From the NCBI GenBank assembly GCA_037074765.1, contig JBAMDO010000056.1, positions 248,001-312,000 of the forward strand: 64,000 nt of DNA, read 5' to 3'. This document shows, piece by piece, positions 13,501-25,182 of the stretch. Below the pieces are notes generated by a model. The model ran no database searches and was not told the DNA's origin. It saw nothing but the letters and a program-made list of their open reading frames with translations. This DNA comes from Mansonella perstans. Taxonomy: Eukaryota; Nematoda; Chromadorea; Rhabditida; Onchocercidae. The first letter of the stretch is position 1. Each line of letters begins with the position of its first letter. Made by a program: the position numbers and the translations under genes.

Positions 13501-16500
13501 AGTCAAATATCAGCTTTCCCATTAGTTATGCGGTCTATCGAAAATATTTAGTAATCCTAATTAAATTTTAGTATAATTAATATGAGTAATTATTGTTATC
13601 ACAAACTTGCATTGACGGGCGAATTTTTGCATCCAATGGCCTTTTAAATGGATGTTCAAGGATTTATGTTTGAAATGATTGAATAATCTTTGCATAATTT
13701 TATTAAATCTTTAATTTAATCATTATATTTCATTCAAATCAATTTGCTTATATATATTATTCATATAAATCCATACAGTATTATGGAGCATTCTATTATT
13801 ACTAAATGTAACCTGAAATAAACCAAATTTCACTTTATTTTAAAATTTCAATGAAATTATATTTCAAAAGTAAAACTGCTGCAACAGTATTGAGTAGACA
13901 GATATATGTTGTTACATGAATCATGCAAAAGTTGTTGAAAGTCGGACAAAATGAAATTGAAATCAAGAAACAACTAAACAGCTTACATGAATTACATTCA
14001 TTCCAGAACATGCGCAAACGAAAAAATGCGCTACACCGGAATATATGAATTTATATTTCAAAGTGAAAGGCTTTTACTTCAAATATATAGCCGACTTAGC
14101 GCAATATAAGGCTTCAATCCCGGAATTTCCTGCGTAAGCTTGCACTATATTTCCATCCTCTTTACTGTAACAACTCATTTCATGTATTTGAAAATGCAAA
14201 TTATAGATTACAGTGAACACTTTTTTCTCTTTATGGAATATTTGTTTCAAATAATTTCATTTATTATTTTATATTTCTCTAACAAATTTTGGTTGAGTTT
14301 AAATTTTCCACAACTTTTTTTTACAACTTATTGTCATACATGTTATGCTAATTTTACGCAAAGCGGAAGCATAAGGGGCATAAAATTTGAAATCTTTGAA
14401 ATATTTTGATTGCAATGTTTCCAGTTGGTTCATACCATTTGTCATGGATTGGTTAAATGAGAACGATGAACATTCCATGGATATATTGAGGAATGCATAC
14501 AATCGGGATAAAAGCGATAATTTCCCGCAAACAGCGGAGCATACAAAATTTTCCAATTCCGTTATTGATGTATTTACACAGCTTAATGAAGCACTTAAAT
14601 TATTGAAACAGGTAAAATCGTTAAATGCAAAATAGTATTTTCTTTTTTTTTAAATAAAATAATCAAATTGATAAGTTCTTTTTCAAATTAAAAAATTGAA
14701 AATCAGAAGTATCAAAAAAAGAAATTGGACAAAATTTTGCAAAATCTTTTTTTCTCTCTCTGTACGTGTGAAAGAATTTGCATGAATAAAATCTACTGAA
14801 AGGAATATGGAATGAATGTGGGAAGAAAAATGAAACATGCATTAATGAGTTAATATATTCTGAAAAGGAATATTTTCGGAATTTTTCCAAAAAAAAAGCA
14901 ATTCAATTCATTTCTGTTTTAATCCAAACTTTCGAAATAATTTGGAATAGTAAAAATTTATAAGAAAAGTTTTTTTTGTTTATTTAGAAAGCTTATTTAT
15001 AAAATGAGTTTAATTATAATTATGCTTAATGTATGATTCTCAAAATTCCGAAGTCATTCAATAAAATATGTAATTCAAATTATAATAACGGAAATCGACG
15101 TTCACATTTACGTCTGCACTTATGTATGAAGTTATATGAAGTTTTTTTTTTGCTTGATTGTGTATCATAGCAGTAAAAATTACAGAATATCAACGAATAG
15201 CTTTTTTAGAGTTGCAGAAAATGCAATATGTTTGCATTGCATTTTGCTTTGTTTTTTTACTGTTTGCTTTGTTTTTTCCACGTTTACGTTCACTTCTATA
15301 ATATTCATCATTTCTATCCGTTAACTTAAAATAGTACGTACGAGGTCTGTCTTTTTTCCATTTTTGTTTTAATGCGCGTCATTACAGATGGATTGTCCAA
15401 ATCCGGAAGTGTATGCGGATATGATGAAACGTTTTTCGAAAACACTAAACAAAGTTTTGCTAGCATATGCGGATATGGTGCAAAAAGATTTTGGCAAATT
15501 TGTCAACGACGAAAAACTTGCGTGCATTTTGATGAATAATGTTCAACAACTTCGGTTTGTTCAAAAATCTTTTTCTTTTCCGAGTCCCATAACATTGACG
15601 GTATTTATTGCCCATAGTTTGGAAGAGACAAAAAATGTTTTCCCGTATTTTTCTTTTTTTTCCGAATATATTATCAGTTTCTCGTTTTATACCCAACTGA
15701 ACATTCAAATACGAAATAAAATTTAATTTCATTGTAGTAAATATTAAATAACTTGGTTTGACCAAATTTCAAAACTTTAGTTGTAGAGGTCAAACATTTA
15801 GTGCAACGAAAAATCTTTCATTTTTTCGAAATATTTGTTTGAAAGAAAAATTAATTGTCATGCAATATATTCCAAACTTTATATTTTGCGATTTCATGTT
15901 TGCAGTTATTCAAAGCATCGGCACTGAACATGCAAGCATGCGATCGGTTGCACTGATCATTTGATCAATTTGATATCAGCAGTTGTACTGTTAATTTGAT
16001 CAATTGTTATATTATAATCGCTTAAGGTCAAATTCGTGACAATTTCCAGAGTACAATTGGAGAAAATCTACGAGAATATGGGTGGTCCAAATCTTGATCC
16101 TACCGCAGATACGGTCCTAAATAATCTGCAGAAAAAGCTCAATGCTGTATTGAACAAATTATCGGGGCAATTTGTGGAAAGTTTGGTGCCAAATATTCAT
16201 GTACAAATGAATAGATTGGGTGTCATTTTAAGTAAAATCAAAGGGCCACAGTTGCCAAAAAGTCAATTAGCTGGAGTAAGCATTCTTTTTCTCTTCCTTT
16301 TGGTAATGTTAAATAAACAGTGTATATTGAAGCGTTATTAATTATTAATGCCAATTTAATTAAAGCAAACAAATCAAAATGAATACTCTTTCCTTGAACT
16401 TTTTTTCCAACCAACGCTGCATCGTTTTGACGAAATATGTTATTAACATTGTATCGATATTATATTTGAAATTTTATAATTAAATAATAATGAAATAAAT

Positions 16501-19500
16501 CTATTATTCCATCCATATTTTACAAAATTTCATGTCCTTTTTAACGACTTTCTGTTATTTAAACAACAATTCAAATTATATTAGAGATGAAAGTTGAGAT
16601 CATAACAGGATTTGATGGAAAGAAAATTTGAACAAAATATGAGAAAATAGGAATTATGACAAAAATTTCAGGAAGTTGATGCAGTACTTGAACCACTGAT
16701 GGAATTGCTGGAGGATAAATTGCAAGATTATGCATCACAGTGTGAAAAAACAGTATTGAAGTATTTGTTGAAAGTAAGATTTTAAAGTCATTCGTTAAAT
16801 GCGGTGCAATGCAATCAATTGATTATGAATGAAATGTAATTGATGATATTGCTGACAATTTGCAATTGCTTTTCACAAGGGAACTGAAAATTAAAAAATG
16901 AAATTTTTAATAGGATTGAAATTTAATTACTTATCACCATGGGAAATCGTTGTAAAAATACTGGGACTAGAAGAAAAATTGAGGAGAGAGCTAAATTTTA
17001 TATCATCATATCATAGAACTTAAAATTTATCATCCAATGCATTCGGTGATAATAGGGCCAGGTGATAAAGGATATATTTTCTACGAAACTTTCAAAATTA
17101 GCTAATCTTTATCATTTTCTTATTAACTTCACTAAAATCAATATTTGGACACTCATTTAAAAGTAATTTGTGGAATTAGCAACAATCAATCAATTATAAA
17201 TTGAAATCTGAGTGAGAAATTTGAAAAAAAATAAACGATTATTTTTTTTAAATTTGGTTTTATAGGAATTATGGCGCGCAACGATAACAAGCATGGAAAA
17301 GTTGGTCGTATTACCGCTGCTTGATAATAAAGCAGTATGGTTTTCTTCTTCTTGTTTCATTTTTGCTAGAAATTTCAATTTCGATCTTAAAATCATTATC
17401 AGTGATAGAATCTTTTCGTTTAAATTTATTTGAGTTTAAACTTCAAAAGAATTATTTCGAATTAAAAATTATGAAATTTGGAATTTTGTCAGAAAGTTAG
17501 TTAATATTTTTAGATATTGATTATTTCAGATTTTGAAACAGATACCGAATGCGGAAGTGTTTTGTGACATGACAAAATTAATGTCAACTCATTTGAAAGA
17601 AGTGAAGAATATAAGTTCGGTGAAAGAAATGATGGTAAATAAATTATTCAATTCTTCCATAATTTTGTGTGCAATTTCCATTTCGTTTAAAGTATCAGAA
17701 AAAAAGGTTTTTTTTGCATAATATAATTAATTTAAATATAGTGGTGAAACTGATTACTAAAAAATTTTTACCAAATAATTTAGGATATTGCCCGAGAATA
17801 TGAACGTTCATTAACACCAAAACAATGTACGGTGTTGGATGCAGCATTAGATGCTGTGAAAGAATGTTTTCATGCTGGTGGCCAAGGATTGAAGAAATCA
17901 TTCTTCGAAAAATCTCCGGAATTGCAATCACTGAAATATGCTTTATCATTGTACACTCAAACTACTGAACAACTTATCAAAACATTTATAACCAGTCAGA
18001 AGCAGCAAGGTTTGTTTAATGTTAATATTAAACGGTTTAATGATCAAACTTACAAATAATTCAGTCCATGAATTTTTTGTGGTATAAGAATAGTGAAAAA
18101 AGGACATTGCCACGACTTAGGGTGTGATATATCGTAAAAGTTTGATGAAAATAATACCATTACAATCTTTCAACCTTCATTTACCTGTGATTATTATGCG
18201 AGTGCATTTTATATAGGGAAAGATTATAAATTCCATATTGCCTTCTTTATGACTATAGCTGTATTTTATGCATGGCTATGCTGCTATTATCAAAGTAATT
18301 GCGATACTGTTACGTTTACCATACAAATTTATTTATCTCTCCTTCCTTCATTATCTTTTCTTTTCTTTACCAATGTTTAGATTAAAAGATTTGAATCTTT
18401 CACTGATCAGTTTTAATTAAAAGTCTTCCAGTCTTTTACAGTCCAAATTAAATTTTTTTTCCTGAGATTTAAGCTTAAATTTTTCGAACTTATGCACTGA
18501 TTTAAATTTCTTGAAATCTAACTTGAATTTACATTTTTGAAGGCTGAATTTTGACAAAATTCAAGTTGAAATTTCAAAAATTTTTCGTACACTACTTTTT
18601 AGATCTCCCATCACAAGAGCAACCGGTTGGCGAAGTAAGCGTACAGGTGGATCTTTTCACGCATCCAAGAACCGGTGAACAAAAAGTTACTGTTAAAAGT
18701 ATGTTTCATCATTACCATTATCACTTCTTTTGGAAATTATTTACCATTTGCAGAACACGTAAGTCTTTTCCTCCAGCTTCTGTTTACCTGTACAAAACTT
18801 GAGGCATGTACTTTTTCAAATTTAATTAGCATAAAATTTTCCGTAGAAGTTATGTTTCAAACGCTTCCTGAATTTCATTTAATTATATTTCCGAAAAGGA
18901 AAAAAAAAATTTTCCTTCTAAAAATTTTATAAAATTACAGATTAAAGGAACTTTCATTGTATAAAAATGTAGCACCACTCATCAATATTTACTTAATTTT
19001 TGAACATTTCTTCCATAAATTTTACCATTTCCAAACTTTTAAATCATGCAATCGCAAAACTATTTGCGACCCCACGTTAACTTCTTTTTGTTAACGTTTA
19101 AAAGAAATGCAAGCAATCAGTGAAGAAGTGTGCTGATGAGCCGAAATCGCAAAATCGTAAAAAGAATTCACGAAAGTTATTTTTGCTCTTTTTTGCAGTA
19201 TTGGCAGCAAATGATCTACGGTGGCAAACGGTGAGTACATTTAAGCCATTTGTTGAAGTGCATTTGGTTGGGCCACATTTGGCTGATAAGAGGCGCAAAA
19301 TGGCAACGAAATCAAAAAGTGGCAATTGGGCACCAAAATTCAATGAAACATTTCACTTGTAAGTATGCAAATAAGTAAATAAATAACAAATCCCTTTTTT
19401 CATTTTGTGGAAATATTGGAACTTTTCAAACATTAACTTTAACAATTATCTTAAGAGAGGAAGAAAATTAAACACAGTCCCTCCCTTTACCCTTATCATT

Positions 19501-20259
19501 TTTCTGATTCAAATCTTCAGCTGTATATTTTAACTCGTTTGTATATCCATACATCTGATCTGATCTGTTGATATGATTATGTTACGTGTCCTTATTTTAT
19601 CGATCATGAGTTGGAACACCTTTAACGGAATATTATTGCAGTTTCCTTGGTAGTGAAGCTGAACCGGAACATTGTGAACTTATGTTTCAAGTGAAGGATT
19701 ACTGTTTCGCACGTGAAGATCGTATTGTTGGAGTTGGCGTACTACAATTAGCCAATATGGTAGAGCAAGGATCATGTGCTTGTTGGGTACAACTTGGCCG
19801 GCGATTTCATATCGATGAAACAGGACTCATTTTGCTTAGGTAAATCTCACCAATCTTTTATCATAAAAATTCTCATTTAGCTCAGATATGTAGTTTACTC
19901 ATTATCACAATTAACGAAATATCAATTTTTAAATTTTTAAAATTTAAATTACCTCTGTATAATTCAAGATTTCCAGCTTGTCATTTGCCTGTATTGTGAT
20001 ATTCCATTACTTTTTACTTAAAATTTTTTATTAGTGAATGGTAAAGGATTTTATTTTTAGGTCGCAAAAATTCATTAAACTTTGATAGTTACTAAATTAT
20101 TTTGTAATTTTCATAAATTATAGAATATTGAGTCAACGACAGACCGATGAAATAGCTCGTGAATTTGTACGTTTGAAATCAGAGTGCCGTTATGAAACTG
20201 AATCAACAATTGGTGCATCAATGAGTAGTCAACAATTAGCAACAAATCGAATTAGTTAA
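426..20259 (+). CDS. unc-13: UNC-13/Munc13 synaptic vesicle priming protein
   Basis: Presynaptic priming factor that opens syntaxin and templates SNARE assembly (family knowledge). 27 exons keep frame: 426-902, 2423-2539, 2963-2971, 4363-4434, 4748-4892, 5219-5293, 5492-5612, 5959-6065, 6434-6575, 7017-7186, 8226-8353, 8915-9049, 9698-9925, 12446-12604, 12991-13219, 14007-14133, 14425-14611, 15388-15554, 16050-16275, 16672-16773, 17266-17334, 17530-17634, 17784-18009, 18603-18698, 19199-19358, 19642-19839, 20124-20259 (1370 aa). Order: unrecognised basic N-terminus; C1 domain 247-296 with all eight Cys/His zinc ligands (H247, C260, C263, C277, C280, H285, C288, C296); C2B about 370-480 with loop aspartates D385, D391, D437, D439; MUN domain about 540-1170; C2C about 1180-1325, which lacks the loop aspartates (KPFVEV replaces the usual DPY). 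The start is uncertain: the frame stays open from the acceptor at 386, ATG 348 is also in frame, and a long isoform with C2A would begin outside the window. Confidence 0.96.
2963..2971 (+). other. unc-13: 9-nt microexon of unc-13 (Val-Leu-Lys)
   Basis: Nine bases (GTCTTGAAG) lie between a strong acceptor (TTTCTTTTGCAG) and a strong donor (GTAAGC). The exon is phase 0 on both sides. Including it inserts V-L-K just before the exon that leads to the C1 domain, and skipping it also keeps frame, so it may be regulated. Support is from splice-site quality and phase only. Confidence 0.6.
3613..3652. repeat. Short perfect-stem hairpin in an unc-13 intron
   Basis: A 17-base left arm (3613-3629) pairs with a 16-base right arm (3637-3652) across a 7-base loop, with one bulged G. 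Both arms carry a GACAGAC/GTCTGTC core. GTCTGTCC recurs near 4110 beside a GGGACA motif near 4082, so the hairpin may belong to a larger decayed element. Confidence 0.6.
4540..4569. repeat. (ATT)n microsatellite
   Basis: About ten uninterrupted ATT units in the unc-13 intron between the exons ending at 4434 and starting at 4748. They lead into degenerate ATT/ATC sequence up to about 4730. Confidence 0.9.
8169..8190. repeat. Poly(T) tract, 22 bases
   Basis: Homopolymer T run 35 bases upstream of the unc-13 exon that starts at 8226. It may act as an extended polypyrimidine tract. Its length in the assembly may be unreliable. Confidence 0.9.
11090..11362. repeat. Foldback element with 87-bp inverted arms in the longest unc-13 intron
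   Basis: The left arm (11090-11176) and right arm (11276-11362) are inverted copies with about six mismatches in 87 positions. A 99-base spacer separates them and contains short internal AAATGTG/TTGTGG-type repeats. The element sits in the 2.5-kb intron between exons 9698-9925 and 12446-12604. The form fits a foldback or MITE-like transposon. In the unc-13 pre-mRNA it would fold into a long, nearly perfect double-stranded RNA. I saw no coding capacity and no clear target-site duplication. Confidence 0.85.
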
Positions 20260-23187
20260 TGAGGTTGTTAATTAGTTAATGTAAAATGGGGTGCATTTTA
20301 TTCTTTCGCTTAATGCAATTGTCAATATCCTCATTAATTAGTTCATCAATTATTTTATGATTTAAGAAAAAATGTTCGTATCAATATGAATCGCTCCGAC
20401 GATTGTTTCTTAATTTAAAGAAAAGAAGAAGGAAAATGTCCTTGACCTCTTGCTGACTTTTAATTGGGTAATTTTTTCATTGTTTTAAGTTCAATTAATT
20501 TTCTTTTCTATTCCATTTCGATTTTCCGTAAAATGTTCATACCGCAACAATTTGAACAGCTATAATTAACTGATCAGTTATTTTATCACAATTGAAATCA
20601 GTTAATAATTTCATTTTTGCTTTTGGCAAATTCGTTTTCATTGGCTTCAGTCACTTATTAAATAGTTTGTTAAAAACTATTCAGTTCTTATTTATTGACT
20701 ACATTTGCTAATTGATTTTTCTTATTATTGTTGTTGTGGTCATTGTTTTACGTAATGTTTTGTTCGTTACGTCATTAGACGTGATATACTGTATGGGGCA
20801 AAAAAATGTTAGCTCAACTATTGTACGTTCGGGTAATTCAATCTAATCAACTTGCGATAATTTTTATTTTGAAAGATTGTAACTCATACAATAATTGTTG
20901 TGTTTTTCTAAATGGAAACAATATATAAATAATTTTCCACTAATTTTACTCTGGAAATGTGGAGATTGGTCAAATAAGATTAGTGAATTGGGAAAATTGC
21001 ATTCTTCTCTTTCATTTGTTATTGTGTGATTAAATTGAGCTCAAATAATTGGAGTTTTTTCAATCATTCTCAGAGCAAGAATAATTTTATTTCATAGAGT
21101 TACGGTTTTTCCTTGCAATTATTACTGTTATTATTATTGTTTTTGCTATTATTATCATTATTATTGGTATAATGATCGTTATGATCATGATTATTATTAT
21201 TGCTGTCTGTTTTTTTTGTTAGTATTTGTAAACTAATTTTGAAAATCACTTACTTTTGCCTGTCAGTGATGTATGCTATGCGATGTTTTGCTAATGAATA
21301 TGATAATTTATTCCTTTTTATGTCAATAATTAACGATTTACTCTAATTAACAGTTGATATTAATTCTTTTTTTGGATTGATTATACGGTAAATAGAAAGA
21401 AATTTGAACGGATTCATTAAGAAATGGAAAAATTGAAAATAAAAATTGAACCTTTAATGATATGAAAGGAATGGAGGAGGAAATTTAAATTTAACTTTTT
21501 CCGTTCATAACTATTTTCAGTAATTTACTATTATTGCCTATAATGGAAAAAGTTTTTATGAATTATTGAATTTGACCTCCTTTTTGATAAATCACTCAAA
21601 ATTTAGTCGCATTATTTAATAGCTTATGCTTACGTATGTATATATATGTAAATGTGCCTTTTTTCAGAAAGGTGAATGTATTATTCCATGTAATTAGGAA
21701 AATAATAGGTATAATAAGTAATAAAATGCTTTTTTGTCAATACAATTAACTAACTAGCTGGTGTTCTTCTAGCCTAAATAGAATGAAAAGCGCGAAAGCT
21801 GTTTTCTGGCCAGATTGAATGTAGATGTGCCAAAGATGTTTGTAGTTCGAATGAAAAAAGGTATTCAAGGTGTCTCGCAGTTTAGATTGAGTGAAAATGT
21901 GTTGAAGATATCTTGTAGTGTACATATGAAAATTAATCAAGAAATCTCATTACCGAGCAAAGTGCTATTTGAAGGAAATTCTTTTCAAAAAAATGCTAAT
22001 AAAAAAAGGCAAATGAAAAAGTGTGTAATATTATAGCTGGGGTCAATGGTATGCGTTAGTTTGCACTATTCTTAATTATCGTGCTAAGTTTCGCATGACT
22101 AATTGTTGCAAGGAGACTTGGATTCATTTAAATCAATCGATGAAATTCAGTTTGATATTGTTAGGAAAAAACATGAAGAAACAAGAAGGTTTATTAACTT
22201 TTTAATAAGAAACTAAAGCATGAGTTGATATTTTACTAATTAAACATGGTTCATCAAGTTTGCCAACCAATATACATGTGCTATATTCCAAGTTTATTTT
22301 AAATAACCATAATTTCAATGCAATGTAAGAAAGTTTTAATTGAAATTTAATTTCATAACTTTAACAGAAAATATTGTTTAGATTTTTTTTTTACTGAAAA
22401 TGTAAAATTTTGCAAGCTCGTAGAATACAATGAAGATGTACAGGGAAGTGAAGAAGGAAAAAGCGGACAGTGGATAGTAATGGACAGTTGCTACATACTG
22501 CTATTATCAGTTGAATGATAAAATCGGTAGATTGCCAATAGATAATGCAAATATAGTTTGGGTTAGATTATTGAATATGCTATGAAATTTTGAAGTAGTA
22601 AGATAATTTAATAATATCATGCAACAGAAATAGGATAATCATTGCCGTTTAATTTAAGAGAGAGAGAGAGAACAGAATGATGAGATTTCCGGAAAATGAT
22701 CGGATTGCATGATCATCATTTCATACGACACACTGCTCCCATAATGTATTAACACATTAACATAATATTACTTGACCCCTAACCTGATCTCATCATTGAT
22801 TTCAAAAAATTTTCTTAACAACAATGCAGAAAATAAAGTTCCATTTCATTACCATTTCTCTGAGATTTTCATTTTCTTTCATATTTTATTCAGTCATTAA
22901 TAGATCAAGCAATCAATTAATCAGTTAGCTAATTAATCAACCAATCAATCAATCAATCAGCTGTATCGATTACGATGAGCCATAAATGCACTTATTCCAT
23001 ACAAAAAACCATTGAAAAATGAGAGAAGCTGAAAAAAAGTGTGAAAAAACTTTCCATTACTTTAATTTAATTAACTTTTAATTTCCATGCAAATATTTCC
23101 ATTCTGTTTTCATCCTTTGAGTCTTTTAAGTAATTTATGCAAAAACATTTATAAAATTGCATGAAAGGAATAATTCAAAAATAAAAC
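20260..23187. other. Intergenic region after unc-13 (3' UTR plus spacer)
   Basis: No gene recognised. The first few hundred bases should be the unc-13 3' UTR; I could not pick a confident AATAAA signal. The rest is AT-rich with ATT-type simple sequence near 21120-21205, a (GA)n run near 22659-22672 and (AATC)n near 22910-22960. Open frames at 21746-22036 exist on both strands and match no family I know. unc-13 and the next gene converge, so this region holds two 3' ends. Confidence 0.6.
22900..22962. repeat. Degenerate (AATC)n tetranucleotide repeat
   Basis: Runs of AATC/AATT tetranucleotides, purest at about 22937-22960, in the spacer between the two convergent genes. Confidence 0.7.
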
Positions 23188-24469
23188 TTATAATGAAACA
23201 CTGTAAAAATTAAAAGAAAAAAATTTTAAGAAAAACAGAAATGTAATTATTACTGATGCAAAGACCCATTCATAAATAGTTCGGCAATGATTGTGAATAA
23301 TGCCATCCGAGCCAATATCGTTACAGTTATTGGCCCAAGCACCAGTGGAATAGTACGCTTCAATAAAGCCCAAAATAATGTACGAGGGGCATGCGGTAAT
23401 TGAAAACATAAAATCCTAAAAATAAAATAATAACGGCATATGGTAACTGAAAACATAAAATTCTAAAAAAATAAAATAATGATCAGTTGTCCAGCAAAGA
23501 ATAAAAAGTTTAAAATTGTAATGGAAAAAAAATTTCTTGAAAAAATTCAACCAATCGAAGTGCCATAAATCGCATAGTATTTGTTTTATTTTTAAAAAGA
23601 TGAACAAGAAAAAGTACTGCACAATTTTATCGCAACAATGAAGGATAGAAATGAACTTTGGATAGACTAAGCTAGTCTATTATAAATTATCCTTAATATT
23701 ATCCTTTATTCTTAATCGCACATTCAATTCTACAAATGAAAGATTCCGCCTTTTTTTTCAAATTAAAATCAAAAATAATTGTAAATGAAAACTTACAGAG
23801 ATTTTCCATGGCCAAAAATCAAGATGTGTTTTGTGCAATTCGAAGAAAAAAACGATAAGGAAGATGAATGAGAAGCAAACAGCAATACCAGCAAAGACAA
23901 GTAGAAATGTTTGGCCAAAAAGAATTCCTTTGAATGGTCCTGGACCAAATACTGATACGATTGATGATATTATCAGTAAGCCTACTATCTGCAAATACTT
24001 TCATGTTCATGCAATGCTGGTTTATTTTAATCCGGAATAGATTAGATTATTTAATGGAGGATGAGATTGTCAGTAAGCCTATTAACTGCAAATGCGTTTA
24101 TCGCGTAAATAGTATTTGTGTAGCCTGGCCCATAAATCTGGCTCACTTGAATCCAGAATGTTTGCTACAGTAAAGTGATGGGAATATCTAATCCTTATGA
24201 AGCAATAATATAAAATATCTGGAGAACATTTTAATGCTTCACAACCTTTTTTTTCTTTTATTCTTGTCTCACAATTTACTAAAACGAAAACTTGCAATTT
24301 CAAGAATTCGTAGGACACCAGCCATTTGGCAGCAATAGGGCAAATTCAGGGCACCACGACCAAAGTAATACTTTTGATTCTGAAAATGATCGCTATCTTT
24401 GGTCATCGTTGTTACCATGGTACTAGTCGGTTGTGCTTGTGCGTACATCTCTTGTTGTACTGATGTCAT
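23188..24469 (-). CDS. Four-transmembrane MARVEL-domain (CMTM-like) protein
   Basis: Small membrane protein of the MARVEL type, a family linked to vesicle and membrane-microdomain trafficking. The exact role is unknown. Exons on the minus strand: 24469-24296, 23988-23797, 23415-23188, all phase 0, 197 aa. The N-terminus is polar and Gln/Thr-rich (1-43). Four hydrophobic segments lie at about 49-72, 80-107, 123-145 and 169-190. A WPWKIS-DF motif enters TM3, as is typical of CMTM/PLP2 proteins, and the TM3-TM4 loop has two cysteines. The first intron uses a GC donor (GCAAGT), because no GT site keeps the frame running through TM1. Both acceptors have partial copies just upstream in transcript sense. 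The ATG at 24469 may not be the true 5' end, since no clear leader acceptor is visible. The family call rests on topology and motif, not on a search. Confidence 0.7.
23389..23479 (-). repeat. Tandem duplication of a 3' splice-site region (MARVEL gene exon 3)
   Basis: A 43-44 bp segment containing the acceptor and first codons of exon 3 (23389-23430) is repeated at 23436-23479 with a few changes, period 47. The distal copy keeps an AG, but because 47 is not a multiple of three only the proximal acceptor keeps the reading frame. Confidence 0.75.
23964..24096 (-). repeat. Duplicated 3' splice-site region (MARVEL gene exon 2)
   Basis: The start of exon 2 with its TTTGCAG acceptor (23964-23998) has a diverged copy at about 24062-24096. 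The copy also has TTTGCAG and would encode a similar start (L-I-G-L-L) before meeting a stop after a dozen codons. It looks like a decoy or dead duplicate exon start. Confidence 0.65.
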
Positions 24470-24808
24470 ATCTAGTATTCCACTTGTAATTTAAATTTAA
24501 AAAATGACAAGTTAAATTTGAAAAATTCAAAACTCCATAATTTTCAGTTATCGAAAAATTGAAAAGCGCACTTATAGCAAATGCTGTATAATGCAACAAA
24601 TGCTGTATAACTTTTTAAACCATAGGCATTATTAGATTTATAGAAAATGCATAACTCTACACTTTAATTTGAGCTGAAAATCCGAAAATCAAAATTTGAA
24701 ATCTAAACAATAATAAATAGAAATGAAAATATAAAACGGCCATTGAAGACCGGAAAAGTAAACAAGAAATGAAGGACAGTTATAAACTTCATACTATAAA
24801 TAAAATTA

Positions 24809-24898
24809 CAACAAATAAAAATTGTAAAAGTAATAATATGAATGTTACAAATTACACAACAAATAAAAATTGTAAAAGTAATAATATGAATGTTACAA
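24809..24898. repeat. Two-copy 42-bp direct repeat (period 48)
   Basis: The segments 24809-24850 and 24857-24898 are identical over 42 bases by eye and are separated by 6 bases. The perfect identity suggests a recent duplication. Confidence 0.85.
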
Positions 24899-25140
24899 CA
24901 ATTCTGAAATTTTAGCACAAATTTAAATTTTCAATTTGAAATCCTTTCAGTACAATATTCCTCTCATTGAAAATATTGCACTTACTTTTTCTCTTCACAG
25001 TGCATTGCTCCACTTTGAATAAAAGATTAATTGTCCAACTTTCCCTTTATGCCAGAAAATCATAAGATATCACACAGATTTATAAAAAGATAAATCCTTC
25101 AATTTTTTTTTAGCAATATATGTGCATTCAGCACGCTCAC

Positions 25141-25182
25141 ATACATACATACATAAATACACACACACACATACACACACAC
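25141..25182. repeat. CA-rich microsatellite
   Basis: CATA and CA dinucleotide repeats upstream of the MARVEL gene. A TA/TG counterpart lies at about 26527-26566. Confidence 0.8.

Noticed and set aside
14299..14556. Minus-strand open frame of 85 codons
   Set aside because: Antisense shadow of the unc-13 exon at 14425-14611.
15903..15960. Acceptor-flanked candidate exon (TTTGCAG followed by open sequence) in unc-13
   Set aside because: The flanking exons join directly (QQL-R-VQLEK) as in Munc13 proteins; inserting this segment would break a conserved part of the MUN domain.
21746..22036. Overlapping open frames on both strands
   Set aside because: Short, opposing and without domain or splice support; likely chance within the convergent spacer.
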